A DNA stretch of 64,000 nucleotides, from contig CP134874.1 of NCBI GenBank assembly GCA_037318855.1, positions 2,170,598-2,234,597 of the forward strand, given 5' to 3'. Position 1 is the stretch's first letter, and the number at the start of each line of letters is the position of its first letter. Positions 7,455 to 16,365 of this stretch are shown piece by piece. The position numbers were made by a program, and so were the translations under genes. The notes under the pieces are model-generated. The model made no database searches, was not told where the DNA came from, and saw only the letters and a list, made by a program, of their open reading frames with translations. This stretch comes from Candidatus Sedimenticola sp. (ex Thyasira tokunagai). GTDB lineage: Bacteria > Pseudomonadota > Gammaproteobacteria > Chromatiales > Chromatiaceae.

Positions 7455-8264
7455 TCAGGTGGTGGCCGAAAAGCCAAGATGTTCCAGTATGCCCTCCAGT
7501 TCGTCGAGTGAATGGAATTGAAAATTGAGTCGTCCAGTTTGCTTGTCCGCAATGTATGACAATGAGGTTGGTGCGCCGACGTGGGCGCTCAAGTCGTTTT
7601 CGAGTTTGACGATATTCGGATCGCGTCTGGATTCTTTGATGTTGTTTTCGGGCGTGGAGTTCAGGGTATGAATCTGCTGCTCCAACTGGCGGACGCTCCA
7701 GCCTTTCGTGACGGTATCTTGCGCCAGTAGAAGCTGCTGTTTAGGTGCTAAACCGGCCAGACACTTCGCATGACCAAAGGAAAGGGATCGTTGCTCGATC
7801 ATGGATCGCACATCATGATGCAGCTTCAGGAGCCGTAACAGATGAGTTACGCGGGTGCGTGAACAACCCAGTTGCCTTGCGACATCCTGCTGGCGCAGTT
7901 CGAATTCATCTATCAAACGCTGGATGCCCATGGCCTCTTCAATGGGATTGAGAGCCTCGCGCTGGATGTTTTCGATCAGGGATTGCCTGGCAACTGCCTG
8001 CTCATCGATGATGCGGATGATGCACGGCAGGCTGCCCAAACCGGCAAGCTGTGCCGCACGCCAACGGCGTTCGCCTGCAATCAACTCGAATTGATCGGAG
8101 ACCGCGGATACAGGCCTCACAATAACCGGCTGGATGACACCGGAAGCGCGAATGGAGTCGGCGAGTTCTTCAAGGGTCTCGGGTGGAAAATCCCGGCGTG
8201 GCTGATAGCGCCCGTGCCGTATGGATGCAATATCGATCTGGGCCAGCTTGTCCGTCATTTCCAT
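7455..8264 (-). CDS. parB: ParB/RepB/Spo0J family partition protein
   Basis: 269 residues. The N-terminal ParB/Srx-like domain is clear: IRHGRYQPRRDFPPETLEEL (residues about 16-35), then GVIQPVIVRPV and the CTP-binding GERRWRAAQLAG motif (about 65-77). The central part is a KorB/ParB helix-turn-helix region with LRQQDVARQLGCSRTRVTH (about 117-135). The C-terminus is short. This type binds parS-like sites and works with ParA to segregate or stabilise the excised element. It ends 17 bp from topB's stop side, so the two genes are one transcription unit. A separate, larger ParB-family gene lies beside parA. Confidence 0.9.
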   Translation of the reverse strand: MEMTDKLAQIDIASIRHGRYQPRRDFPPETLEELADSIRASGVIQPVIVRPVSAVSDQFELIAGERRWRAAQLAGLGSLPCIIRIIDEQAVARQSLIENIQREALNPIEEAMGIQRLIDEFELRQQDVARQLGCSRTRVTHLLRLLKLHHDVRSMIEQRSLSFGHAKCLAGLAPKQQLLLAQDTVTKGWSVRQLEQQIHTLNSTPENNIKESRRDPNIVKLENDLSAHVGAPTSLSYIADKQTGRLNFQFHSLDELEGILEHLGFSATT

Positions 8265-8280
8265 TGATGCTTGCTCCCGG

Positions 8281-10476
8281 TTATGAAGCGTTCTGCTTCG
8301 GGTTGTTTGGCCAGGAAAAGAACTTGCACCTGGGATAATTCGTACAGCCGATGAAGGGCTTGCCAGCGTTATGGCCGGTACGGAGTTCCCGCTGCAATAG
8401 TTTTCCCGTGCTGCACTGCGGGCACTTGGACCCGGCTGCGGCAGGGTTCTTTACCGGCGCAGACCTGGGCGTACGCGCTGTGTGATTTTTGGGGTGTTTA
8501 CCAGGACGACCTTTGTTGTCGGGTAGTGTGGCTTTGCAGTCAGGATAGCCGCTACAACCCCAGAACCGTTCCCCGGATGCTTTTGCCTTGCGCCGACGTA
8601 GGGGCTTGCCGCAAGCCGGGCAGGTATGACTCTCTCTGGCAATGCCTGTTAGGGATGCAACGGGTGCTCCATCCCTTCCTGCCACGGCTTCCACCAGCTG
8701 GCGCACATGCTCTGTTTGCTGCAGCAAAAAATCATCGAGCTGAGCCTCACCCTGGGCTATCGCATCCAGCTGCTGCTCCCATATGGCAGTGGTTGCGGGG
8801 TCCTTCACTGGCTTCGGTACGGCATCGATCAATGACTGGCCGACGGTAGTGCTGACCATGTGTTGCTTCTGTTTTGTCACAAAACCGCGATTGAGCAGGG
8901 TTTCGAGAATGCCTGCCCGGGTCGCCTCGGTACCTAGTCCGGCAGTCTCTTTCAGAACGGCCTTGAGCTTGGGGTCGGTGATGGTCTTGCCGATGGTCTT
9001 CATGGCCTGGATCAGCGTCCCCTCGGTGAACCGGGCAGGTGGCTTGGTCTGTCTCTCTTTTACATCCGCATGGCTCAGGGTGACAATCTGGCCAGCCTTA
9101 ACCGGCGGCAATGGCTGGTTACCGGAGTCCTTCCCGGTCTCCTGGCCCAGGACCTCACGCCAACCATCGATGCGGGGTGTACGGCCACTTGCCCTAAAGC
9201 ACTCACTTCCAATGATCACCTCGATGATGGTTTGATCGTATTCGTACCGTGGGAAGAACTGGGCCAGGTAGCGTCGACGGATCAGATCGTAGAGCCGGAA
9301 CTCGGATTCAGAGAGTTTGTTGACGTTGACCGTGGCACGAGTCGGGATGATGGCATGGTGAGCAGTGATCTTTGCATTGTTCCAGCAGCGTGAGCGCATA
9401 CTTGGATTGGCCTTCTCGACCAATGCCGCCAACCGGTTGTCAGATTGGGCCAGGGCCTCAAGGATGGCAGAAACCTCCTCATGCTGACTCACCGGTAGAT
9501 AGTCACAGTCCGTCCGTGGGTAGGTGGTGGCCTTGTGGGTCTCATAGAGGGCCTGGGCCACATTCAGTACCTGCTGAGCGCCCATGCCCCAGCGCCGGGA
9601 AGCCTCCTGCTGCAGAGCCGAAAGGCTGAAAGGCAGGGGTGCGGCCTCCTTCTTGCGCCGGGTTTCCGCCTGGTCGATACGGCCGCGCCGACCAATCAAC
9701 TGCTGCGCCAATCTGATGGCCGCCTGCCGGTTGCTACAGCGGCCCTCCTGGTCGATGAATGTGCCACGTGGCACCCACTGGGTCATAAAACCATGATCGT
9801 CTGTCGAGAAGTGCCCGATCAGGTCAAAGTAGCTAACCGGTTTAAAAGCCTCGATCTCCCGGTCACGATCCACGATCAGTTTAAGGGTTGGGGTCTGGAC
9901 CCGGCCCACGGACAATAGACTATCCCCGCCCTGGGAGCGGGCAGCCAGGGTGTAGGCGCGGGTCAGGTTCATCCCGACCAGCCAGTCTGCACGGGAGCGC
10001 GCCAGACCGGCCCAGTACAGAGGTTCGGTATCGGTGCCGGGAAGTATATTGTCCAGAGCCTTGCGGATACTGGTCTCGTCCAGAGCGGAGAGCCACAGAC
10101 GGCTGATCGGACCCTGCCACTTACAGCGGACAAGCACTTCACGCGCAATGCTCTCGCCCTCCCGGTCTGCATCGGTTGCAACGACGACCTCGGATGTCAT
10201 CAGCAGGCAGGCTTTCACCGCATTGAACTGCTTGCGGCCGTTCTTGGTGACCTCCATGCGCCAGTGTTGCGGAAGGATCGGTAGCCCATCGAAGGACCAT
10301 TTTTTCAGGGCCGGATCGTAGGCATGGGGTGGGGACATTTCCAGGAGATGTCCGATACACCAGGTTACAATAACGCCGTCTCCCGTCAGAGCACCGTTCA
10401 TTCGTTGGGTGGCGCCCAGTACCCGACCGATATCGCGGGCCTGGGAGGGTTTCTCGCACAGGAAGAGGCGGGTCAT
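8281..10476 (-). CDS. topB: DNA topoisomerase III (type IA)
   Basis: 731 residues. The TOPRIM domain shows FLCEKPSQA (about 5-13) and TDADREGE (101-108); the active-site tyrosine is in TTYPRTDCDYLP (about 317-328). Two C-terminal zinc ribbons are visible: CPACGKPL...CSGYPDC and CPQCSTGK...CTNYPRC. The enzyme relaxes and decatenates DNA through single-strand breaks, and ICEs of this class carry their own copy to resolve replication or transfer intermediates. It follows ssb in the same direction with a 42-bp gap. Confidence 0.95.
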   Translation of the reverse strand: MTRLFLCEKPSQARDIGRVLGATQRMNGALTGDGVIVTWCIGHLLEMSPPHAYDPALKKWSFDGLPILPQHWRMEVTKNGRKQFNAVKACLLMTSEVVVATDADREGESIAREVLVRCKWQGPISRLWLSALDETSIRKALDNILPGTDTEPLYWAGLARSRADWLVGMNLTRAYTLAARSQGGDSLLSVGRVQTPTLKLIVDRDREIEAFKPVSYFDLIGHFSTDDHGFMTQWVPRGTFIDQEGRCSNRQAAIRLAQQLIGRRGRIDQAETRRKKEAAPLPFSLSALQQEASRRWGMGAQQVLNVAQALYETHKATTYPRTDCDYLPVSQHEEVSAILEALAQSDNRLAALVEKANPSMRSRCWNNAKITAHHAIIPTRATVNVNKLSESEFRLYDLIRRRYLAQFFPRYEYDQTIIEVIIGSECFRASGRTPRIDGWREVLGQETGKDSGNQPLPPVKAGQIVTLSHADVKERQTKPPARFTEGTLIQAMKTIGKTITDPKLKAVLKETAGLGTEATRAGILETLLNRGFVTKQKQHMVSTTVGQSLIDAVPKPVKDPATTAIWEQQLDAIAQGEAQLDDFLLQQTEHVRQLVEAVAGRDGAPVASLTGIARESHTCPACGKPLRRRKAKASGERFWGCSGYPDCKATLPDNKGRPGKHPKNHTARTPRSAPVKNPAAAGSKCPQCSTGKLLQRELRTGHNAGKPFIGCTNYPRCKFFSWPNNPKQNAS

Positions 10477-10518
10477 TTAAAGATCCTGGTCAGGGCAGGG
10501 CGGTGGCTGATCATCGCG

Positions 10519-10923
10519 TCAGGTGGCAGTGACATCACCAGTCTCGCCGCTTTGTGCTTTCGGAACGAACCTGACCTGCTCGATCCGGCTCAGGGCCAGG
10601 GTTACATCATCGGCGTCGAGCCTGATCTCGACACGGGGTTCTCCGGTCTCCTTCTCCTCCCAGCTGTCCTGCCGCAGACGGCCTACGACTTTGATGCGGG
10701 CGCCTTTGGTAAGATGTCTGGCGACCGCCTGCGCCCGCTTGCCCCAGACGTTTACGGTTAGCCAGAAACCACCGATATCCTGGTAGCCGCCTTCGCCATC
10801 CGGCTTGCTGCGGTCGAAGAAGACACGAAATTCACAGACCGGACGCTCTTCGTCCTCGATCCGGACATGACGCAGGGTGGGGGTGTTGCCCAGATTACCG
10901 GTGCCGTTGAAATTTGCTGACAT
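10519..10923 (-). CDS. ssb: Single-stranded DNA-binding protein
   Basis: 134 residues, start MSANFNGTGNLG preceded by GAGGAG. It has the OB-fold layout of SSB with LGNTPTLRHV near the start, FRVFFDR, WLTVNVWGKRAQAVARHLTKGARIKVVGRL in its middle, and a strand rich end. The usual acidic C-terminal tip (DDIPF-like) is missing; the protein ends GETGDVTAT, common in ICE-encoded SSBs. It would protect single-stranded element DNA during replication or conjugation. Neighbours are topB downstream and DUF3158 upstream. Confidence 0.88.
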   Translation of the reverse strand: MSANFNGTGNLGNTPTLRHVRIEDEERPVCEFRVFFDRSKPDGEGGYQDIGGFWLTVNVWGKRAQAVARHLTKGARIKVVGRLRQDSWEEKETGEPRVEIRLDADDVTLALSRIEQVRFVPKAQSGETGDVTAT

Positions 10924-11016
10924 GGATTACTCCTCAGGTTGTGAAGCAGCGACTGGGATCAAATCACAGGGGGGTCATACGGCACTATGGAAAACCCTCT
11001 GATCCATTTCTGAGGG

Positions 11017-11454
11017 TTATTTATACTGCTCCCCTTGGGATGCCAGATTACGCAAGCCGGAAAAATGGTCCCGCAGCATTCGGAGTTCATGGAAGCGGAG
11101 ACGGTAGGCCAGACTCAGTTCTAGTCGTTTGCGTTCATAGTCCAGATAAACCTGCCTCATCGGATCTGATAGCTCACCGAGAATCTGTTGGCCTTGCTCG
11201 CTGCTACAGAGATCAAGAAATGATTGCCCGCGTCCATGGTTACCCCGTGCTCTCCATTCCAGGTAGAGACAGCCACGTATATTGCGGACTGACAGATGTG
11301 CTGGTGCTGGCTTATGGAAGATTGTTTTGAATCCGGTGCAGAGGTTTTGCATCCGTTGCCTCAGCTCTTCGCACTCGGCGGAAAGGCATGTGATTTTCTG
11401 ATGCAGCTCCCCCTTACCCTTAAAGGGTAATAAAGGGCCTTTTATAGTCGCCAT
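11017..11454 (-). CDS. DUF3158 family ICE protein
   Basis: 145 residues of a helical, charged protein (SAECEELRQRMQNLC near residue 25, then LYLEWRARGNHGRGQSFLDL and YLDYERKRLELSLAYRLRFH). The gene order PFL_4669 - this - ssb - topB is that of PFGI-1 class ICEs, in which a DUF3158 protein occupies this spot; I assign the family on that plus appearance. Function unknown. A hairpin with AAAACCCTC/GAGGGTT arms lies just beyond its stop (about 10988-11020). Confidence 0.65.
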   Translation of the reverse strand: MATIKGPLLPFKGKGELHQKITCLSAECEELRQRMQNLCTGFKTIFHKPAPAHLSVRNIRGCLYLEWRARGNHGRGQSFLDLCSSEQGQQILGELSDPMRQVYLDYERKRLELSLAYRLRFHELRMLRDHFSGLRNLASQGEQYK

Positions 11455-11532
11455 TGTGATCTATCGTGGTGCTCTTCATGGTGATCTACCACGATCACTC
11501 GCAAGCACATCCCTTGTCCAAGCATTTTGGCT

Positions 11533-12384
11533 TCAACCCGCATTCGGTTCTTCCTTACTGCCATCATTCTCTTCATCGTCATCGCCGTCATCCAACAGGT
11601 CTACTGTTGCCGATGGTTTTGGTCTGTTGCCGGGCTTGCGTATCGTTGGCGCATGGGGTGCACGACGGTTTTCATCCAGGATCTCCTGGGGCAGCTCACC
11701 CATGGCCTCAACGGCCATGGCCCCGCGCTGGGTGGTCTGACTAATATCATCACGGGTGACGATGCAGTATTTCCATCGGGTGGGCAGCAGGAAGCCTCGG
11801 CGGATCATGCGGCCGCAGTTGTGTAGTAGCCGCTTGCCTTCGTCCCGTGTCATCAGAGCGACATGAACGGCGGTCAGTACGCTCCGCACCAGGGTATCGT
11901 AATCGGCGATCAGATAGCCGCCCATGTAGCCATAGGCATTGGGAAAATGGAGTGGGACCTGAACCGGCTCAAGGGAATGGGCGACGTCGATGTCGACGCC
12001 GGATACGGATTTCAGCCGATCCTGGACTTGGCCGGTCACCTGTTTGATCTCGGCTTGGGCGGTGGTCAGGGACTCATGGATCTGCAGCAGGTACCAGTCG
12101 GCATATGGATCATCCAGTTCGGCGGCACGCCAGATCCGCCCCATGATCATGGCGAACTTGACCAGGCCGATGATGCCCTGCTGATCCTCGCTCTGGGCGC
12201 GCCCGTAAACCAGACGCTGGGCCTGGCGGGTTTCGATCGTTAGATGGGATGTACCCCGGAGCCGGCCTGGGCGGTCGGTGGCGGTCTTGTAGTCCACCAC
12301 TGGATCCGCGTTATCAGGTAATTCGCGGGTGGGTTGTGTTTCATCACTGTCTTCGATTTGCCGTGCGGTTGATGGTGTCACCAT
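11533..12384 (-). CDS. PFL_4669 family integrating conjugative element protein
   Basis: 283 residues from the ATG at 12384, preceded by CCGGAGGAG. The middle contains features that I associate with the PFL_4669 (TIGR03761) family: IIGLVKFAMIMGRIWRAAELDD, DPYADWYLLQIHE and GGYLIADYDTLVRSVLTA. The C-terminal 60 residues are a disordered acidic tail (DDGDDDEEND). The family is a marker of PFGI-1 class ICEs and is of unknown function. A longer frame upstream (to 12543) lacks a ribosome site and crosses a hairpin at 12452-12483, so I exclude it. Confidence 0.8.
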   Translation of the reverse strand: MVTPSTARQIEDSDETQPTRELPDNADPVVDYKTATDRPGRLRGTSHLTIETRQAQRLVYGRAQSEDQQGIIGLVKFAMIMGRIWRAAELDDPYADWYLLQIHESLTTAQAEIKQVTGQVQDRLKSVSGVDIDVAHSLEPVQVPLHFPNAYGYMGGYLIADYDTLVRSVLTAVHVALMTRDEGKRLLHNCGRMIRRGFLLPTRWKYCIVTRDDISQTTQRGAMAVEAMGELPQEILDENRRAPHAPTIRKPGNRPKPSATVDLLDDGDDDEENDGSKEEPNAG

Positions 12385-12451
12385 CTCGCTCCTCCGGTTT
12401 ATGGTTGTGGCCTGGATGGCAGAATAAGTCAGGTGGATGGACCAGTCTGCC

Positions 12452-12483
12452 GAAAACCCTCCCATCCGAATCCGAGGGTTTTC
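12452..12483 (-). repeat. Hairpin between STY4528 and PFL_4669 genes
   Basis: GAAAACCCTC (12452-12461) pairs perfectly with GAGGGTTTTC (12474-12483). A similar AAAACCCTC/GAGGGTT hairpin lies near 10988-11020, so the element reuses this stem sequence in two gene gaps. Confidence 0.6.
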
Positions 12484-12567
12484 TGCCTTCCATCTGTTTG
12501 CTGAACCAGTGGTTGATGACGGAGATTTTACAGGGGGGTGCACAGTGCACCCCCCCTGGCAGTTCGG

Positions 12568-14043
12568 TTATTGCGCCTCATCCTCGGATTGCCGCCGGAG
12601 GTTTTCCAGGCGCGCTTCAAGTCTGCGGGCATGCGTTTCGGTGGCCTGTCGTTCATGCTGCTGCCTGATGGTTTCACGTTTCCGTTGTTCCTTTATCGCC
12701 AATCCCCTGCTGGTTAGTTCGAATTCGCCCGACAGGACACGCCTGCAGAGCGTGTGGAGATAGGCTACCGGATCGCGTACTGGCTCCTTGCGGTTTTTGT
12801 TGTTGAGATCAGCCGCCAATTGGTCGAGTACATCCTGGCGTATCTCCTCCGGAATGCGCTGGATCTGCATGACTGCCAGTGGCCGTTCATTCGGCTTGAG
12901 TGCGGATGGGAGAATCAAACTGTCCGAGGGGGTATTCTGCTCCGCACGCGCGTGCGGAATCTTGGTACTAGGTGTAGTAGTAGTTTTTTTATAAATAAAA
13001 CTACTACCACTACTACTTCCTTTAGACGTTCCCAGATTTTTGTTTTCACCGAGTTCAGAATTTGAACCGGGATGTTTTTTGATGATTGCACCGAGTTCAG
13101 ATTTTGAACTTGGTTGTTTTTCGCTGTTTTCCACCGAGTTCAGATTTTGAACTTGGTTGATTTGCGCCGGTTTCACGGAGTTCAGATTTTGAACCTGGGT
13201 CTTTTTCCGGTTTTCCCCCTGAATTCCACCAAGTTCAGATTCTGAACCTGGATCATGGCTGTGGATAACTTCTGCTTCAGGCTCCTCTGTTGAAAGGTTT
13301 GTAATATTCAGTGATTCAGTCTGTACGGCACCAATGGCGGACCAGCCGCTATCGATCCGCGCTCTGCCTGTTTTAGCGCTTGTCCGGCTGATGGACCTGG
13401 ATTCGAGGAGCCTGCATTCGGCCTGCTTCAACACACTGGGCGATGAGGTGATGTCGCCGTCCTGGCCAATTCGATCACGGATGGTATCGAGTACGGCGCT
13501 TGCAATCGTCCGTACCCGCTTGTAGCCATGCTGAGTGGCTCTGGCCAGAAAGGTCATGTATTCGTTGTCGAGATGGAGGGTATCCGCCAGGCTGAGCGGC
13601 TCTTCATGCAGGGCGTAGATGTTGCCCTTGAACCGGCCTTTGGCATCTCTTACGGTGGTGCAGCGTGTGATCCAGCGCGTCGCCCGGAGGGTTGAGATAC
13701 AACCGGCCAGGGTCGCTCGGGCCATGGGTAGATCCTGTTGGATTTCCCGGTAGCCTGGAAAGACCGTTGGCATGCCGGGTTGGGTAAACAGGGTCCGCAG
13801 ATAGGCCCAGAGTCTGACGTCGCTGGCGTCCAGTGCCCGGTCTAGGATCAGCAGTCGGGGGATCGGGTCCTGCCAGTTGCCGAAATAGAGCAGGGCGCCT
13901 CTCTCTTCGTTTGTCTCACTTTGTTCGTTGTCTTCGAACGGAGCTGCCTCACGCGCCCTGAGTTGGGTGACGGCCTCTTCCACCAAGGCGGTTATGCCGC
14001 GGATCCGGGGAGAGATGTCGGTATTATCGGTATTGCTGGACAT
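12568..14043 (-). CDS. STY4528 family replication protein
   Basis: 491 residues. The N-terminal half (LLYFGNWQDPIPRLLILDRAL near residue 55, then LWAYLRTLF and FPGYREIQQDLPMARATLAGC, a winged-helix-like region) fits the STY4528 family of pathogenicity-island replication proteins. The central part (about residues 264-332) is low complexity and is made by a DNA repeat array described separately, translated in two frames as SELG or QNLNSV segments. The C-terminus (DVLDQLAADLNNK, VAYLHTLCRRVLSGEF, then a basic helix) resembles replication-initiator ends. It probably initiates or licenses replication of the excised element. Confidence 0.78.
   Translation of the reverse strand: MSSNTDNTDISPRIRGITALVEEAVTQLRAREAAPFEDNEQSETNEERGALLYFGNWQDPIPRLLILDRALDASDVRLWAYLRTLFTQPGMPTVFPGYREIQQDLPMARATLAGCISTLRATRWITRCTTVRDAKGRFKGNIYALHEEPLSLADTLHLDNEYMTFLARATQHGYKRVRTIASAVLDTIRDRIGQDGDITSSPSVLKQAECRLLESRSISRTSAKTGRARIDSGWSAIGAVQTESLNITNLSTEEPEAEVIHSHDPGSESELGGIQGENRKKTQVQNLNSVKPAQINQVQNLNSVENSEKQPSSKSELGAIIKKHPGSNSELGENKNLGTSKGSSSGSSFIYKKTTTTPSTKIPHARAEQNTPSDSLILPSALKPNERPLAVMQIQRIPEEIRQDVLDQLAADLNNKNRKEPVRDPVAYLHTLCRRVLSGEFELTSRGLAIKEQRKRETIRQQHERQATETHARRLEARLENLRRQSEDEAQ
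13047..13251. repeat. Five iteron-like palindromic repeats inside the STY4528 gene
   Basis: Five 25-bp copies start at 13047, 13089, 13132, 13174 and 13227. Consensus on the plus strand is CACCGAGTTCAGATTTTGAA followed by CYTGG. The core GTTCAGATTCTGAAC is a 15-bp palindrome, perfect in the copy at 13227 and one mismatch off in most others. Start spacings are 42, 43, 42 and 53 bp, close to four and five helical turns, so all sites face the same side of the DNA. Copies at 13132 and 13174 are read in a different codon frame from the other three, so the DNA, not the protein, seems to be conserved. Confidence 0.8.
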
Positions 14044-14072
14044 TCAATTGGCCCCGGGTCTGGAAATAGCAT

Positions 14073-14699
14073 CTACATCGGTTGATGAAATTCGTCCGCG
14101 GCGAAGGTGCAGAGAAAATGGAATACTGAGCCAAGCGGGATTTTGGTCTGTTGACCGATTAAGATCAGCCTGTCGGGTATTTTTAGATGTTTGTTTTGAG
14201 ACCACATGCGGTATACCTGTGATTCTTCCGGTTCGGTCAGGTGTCGGATGCGCCCGCCCTGGTCGGTTACGTCCAGTAGTTTGCGCCGTTGCACGAACTC
14301 TTCCCGCTCCATGGAATAGATCAAATTCAACAGCGGCAGCGTGGCCTTGAGGCGGATGAGTGTTTCGATGGTCTCTATTTGTTCCCGCTCCCGTTCAAGG
14401 TAGTCGATGGCTAACATGAGCTTGTCACGGTTGATGAGACCAGCGGTATTCAGATAATGGGGTGAGAGTCGGGAGAGCCTGTTGGTTTCCGGGATGTTCA
14501 TCCGGCTGAGCCGGTCCATATCGGTCGGCTCAAGTCCAAGCTCTGACAGTTGCTTGCAATTTCCATCCGCCGCCAATCGGCCGATATAACGCATGATCTG
14601 ATGGGCGAGTTCCAGATGAAACTCCGCCTGGATCAAACCCTGGCTGCCAGCTGATTTGCTGTTTGTTGCAGATATAAATGTGGTTCCCCGTTTCTCCAT
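14073..14699 (-). CDS. DUF2857 family ICE protein
   Basis: 208 residues from the ATG at 14699 (MEKRGTTFISAT). It is a helical protein with LIQAEFHLELAHQIMRYIGRLA near residue 25 and a region LGLEPTDMDRLSRM that fits DUF2857, the family normally found between ParB and STY4528 genes in this ICE class. C-terminal GQQTKIPLGSVFHFLC is a hydrophobic helix-turn-like segment. Function unknown, presumably replication or regulation. It lies 13 bp after the large ParB gene and 29 bp before the STY4528 gene. Confidence 0.72.
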   Translation of the reverse strand: MEKRGTTFISATNSKSAGSQGLIQAEFHLELAHQIMRYIGRLAADGNCKQLSELGLEPTDMDRLSRMNIPETNRLSRLSPHYLNTAGLINRDKLMLAIDYLEREREQIETIETLIRLKATLPLLNLIYSMEREEFVQRRKLLDVTDQGGRIRHLTEPEESQVYRMWSQNKHLKIPDRLILIGQQTKIPLGSVFHFLCTFAADEFHQPM

Positions 14700-14712
14700 T
14701 TCTGACGCAGGC

Positions 14713-16365
14713 TTATGCCATCTCCCACAACCGCATATCGCCGGTATCCCCGGCCTTGACCCGGATGCGTCGGCAGTTCTCCAGCAGCAGCAACAGATCA
14801 CGGAAGCTGTTGTCGTCCAATCCATGTGGGCTGGACAACAACTGATGAGGGATGAACTCAAGAGGAGTGGGCAGGCCTGCGGTTCGGATCACGCCCTGGA
14901 TACCCTCCTGCCTGAGTGGCGCCAGCATGCGCATCTCCTCTGTCAGGGCGATCCTGGCCCGATCGTTACTCAGTTCCCATGTCTGCCCGGAACCGTGTAG
15001 TACCTCGCAGGCGCCCAACAGCATCCACCAGAGGAACTGGCGTATGACATCCTGGCCGATGCCGTTACCCTTTTCGTTGACCTTAAACGGTACTTCTGGG
15101 AGATCGACCAGAAATCCCATCCCGATATTGATCTGGCGGATGCAGGTTGAAAGGTCATTGCGCTGGGCGATCTGCAGCGCCAGGACGAGATTGCGTGCAC
15201 GTAGTGACTTCAGGTCGGAGGGGCCGGTATATTGATCAAGAATCCGGGAGGAGCCGGTATCACTCTCATCGGATCGGGTTTGTCGTTCTGGACTGTGAGC
15301 ACTATCGGTTTCCGGGGCGGTAGTGGGCTGTTCCGCTGGTGGTTGTTGTGCGGTTGAGAGTTCCTGGCCGGATTCGTTCGCACTCTCATCGGATGATGCG
15401 TCTTTATGGGGTGGGACTGAGATAGTGGCAGAGTCTCCACTGCCGGCTCCATCTCCCGCACCTGGCTGTAGCTCCGTGGAGTCATGGTGCTGTTCACCAT
15501 AGAGCAAGGCGTCTACTTCCATCCGCACCTGGGCAACCTCCAAACTACTGAGTTCGCCGAGCTGCAGGTCCAGCTCTGTACGTACACTTTCAAAATCCCA
15601 GTTGTCGTCATGCTGGCTCAGTATATCTCCAAAGGTGAGATGAAACTGCTCCGTCTCCTCGACACCAAATTGCCCGATCCAGAATCTGAGATAGGCCTTT
15701 TCAGCATCGCGGATGGCGTCGATCTCTCTCTGGACAAGACCATTTCGTGCCACTGTGGGGATTATGGGATACAGGCGCTCGGCGAGGTATTGCATGCGGA
15801 TCACTTGCCGCTTGGAAACGGTATAACCGATTTCCTTTAGTTGCCGCAGGAATTCATTGCGGCTCAATGCCTCGTCTGCTTCCTCTTCCAACTGTTCCTT
15901 GAGGGCCTGAAGCCCCAGGGCTTTGTCCAGCAACGTCATCTCGCCACGCAGTTCGTTCTCCACCAGATGGGCGGTGAGGACGTGGGATTCGGACACCCAG
16001 GGCCTGTATTGGGCATTGATACGATGGAAACAGACGTCATTTGTCTCATCCCACAAATCCTGAAGGATCTGCAGGCGGGTGTTGCCTCCGGCTTCCACCA
16101 TGTACAGCTCGTCTCCGGTGCGCTTGGTGACATTGAGCGGAGTATTGAGGCTACGTTGGACTCGTATCGACTCCTTGATCTCCTCGTAACGGGGGTTTCT
16201 ATCCCGGCGCGGATTTCTGTCGTAGGGCTTGATCTGCTCCAGAGTCAGCACCAGTTGCACCACCGTAATCGGGTCTCTCGGCGGCAGTTCGATGGTCTCA
16301 TTCCCGAAATGCGATGCGTTGAGGAGACCGCTAAGTTCCTCTTCCGTCGGGCGCTTGCCGGTCAT
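14713..16365 (-). CDS. PFGI-1 class ParB family protein
   Basis: 550 residues. It begins with a ParB-like nuclease/CTPase region: VVQLVLTLEQIKPYDRNPRR (about 34-53), IKESIRVQRSLNTPLNV and EAGGNTRLQILQDLWDE (about 92-108). A disordered, acidic, Gln/Ser-rich stretch (about residues 290-380) separates this from a helical C-terminal domain. The layout fits TIGR03764, the large ParB protein specific to PFGI-1 type ICEs. It overlaps parA's stop by 4 bp, so the two are translationally coupled and form the partition pair. Confidence 0.85.
   Translation of the reverse strand: MTGKRPTEEELSGLLNASHFGNETIELPPRDPITVVQLVLTLEQIKPYDRNPRRDRNPRYEEIKESIRVQRSLNTPLNVTKRTGDELYMVEAGGNTRLQILQDLWDETNDVCFHRINAQYRPWVSESHVLTAHLVENELRGEMTLLDKALGLQALKEQLEEEADEALSRNEFLRQLKEIGYTVSKRQVIRMQYLAERLYPIIPTVARNGLVQREIDAIRDAEKAYLRFWIGQFGVEETEQFHLTFGDILSQHDDNWDFESVRTELDLQLGELSSLEVAQVRMEVDALLYGEQHHDSTELQPGAGDGAGSGDSATISVPPHKDASSDESANESGQELSTAQQPPAEQPTTAPETDSAHSPERQTRSDESDTGSSRILDQYTGPSDLKSLRARNLVLALQIAQRNDLSTCIRQINIGMGFLVDLPEVPFKVNEKGNGIGQDVIRQFLWWMLLGACEVLHGSGQTWELSNDRARIALTEEMRMLAPLRQEGIQGVIRTAGLPTPLEFIPHQLLSSPHGLDDNSFRDLLLLLENCRRIRVKAGDTGDMRLWEMA

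Noticed and set aside
13047..13251. CRISPR array
   Set aside because: Repeats are palindromic, spaced by 17-28 bp within a coding gene, and no cas gene is nearby.
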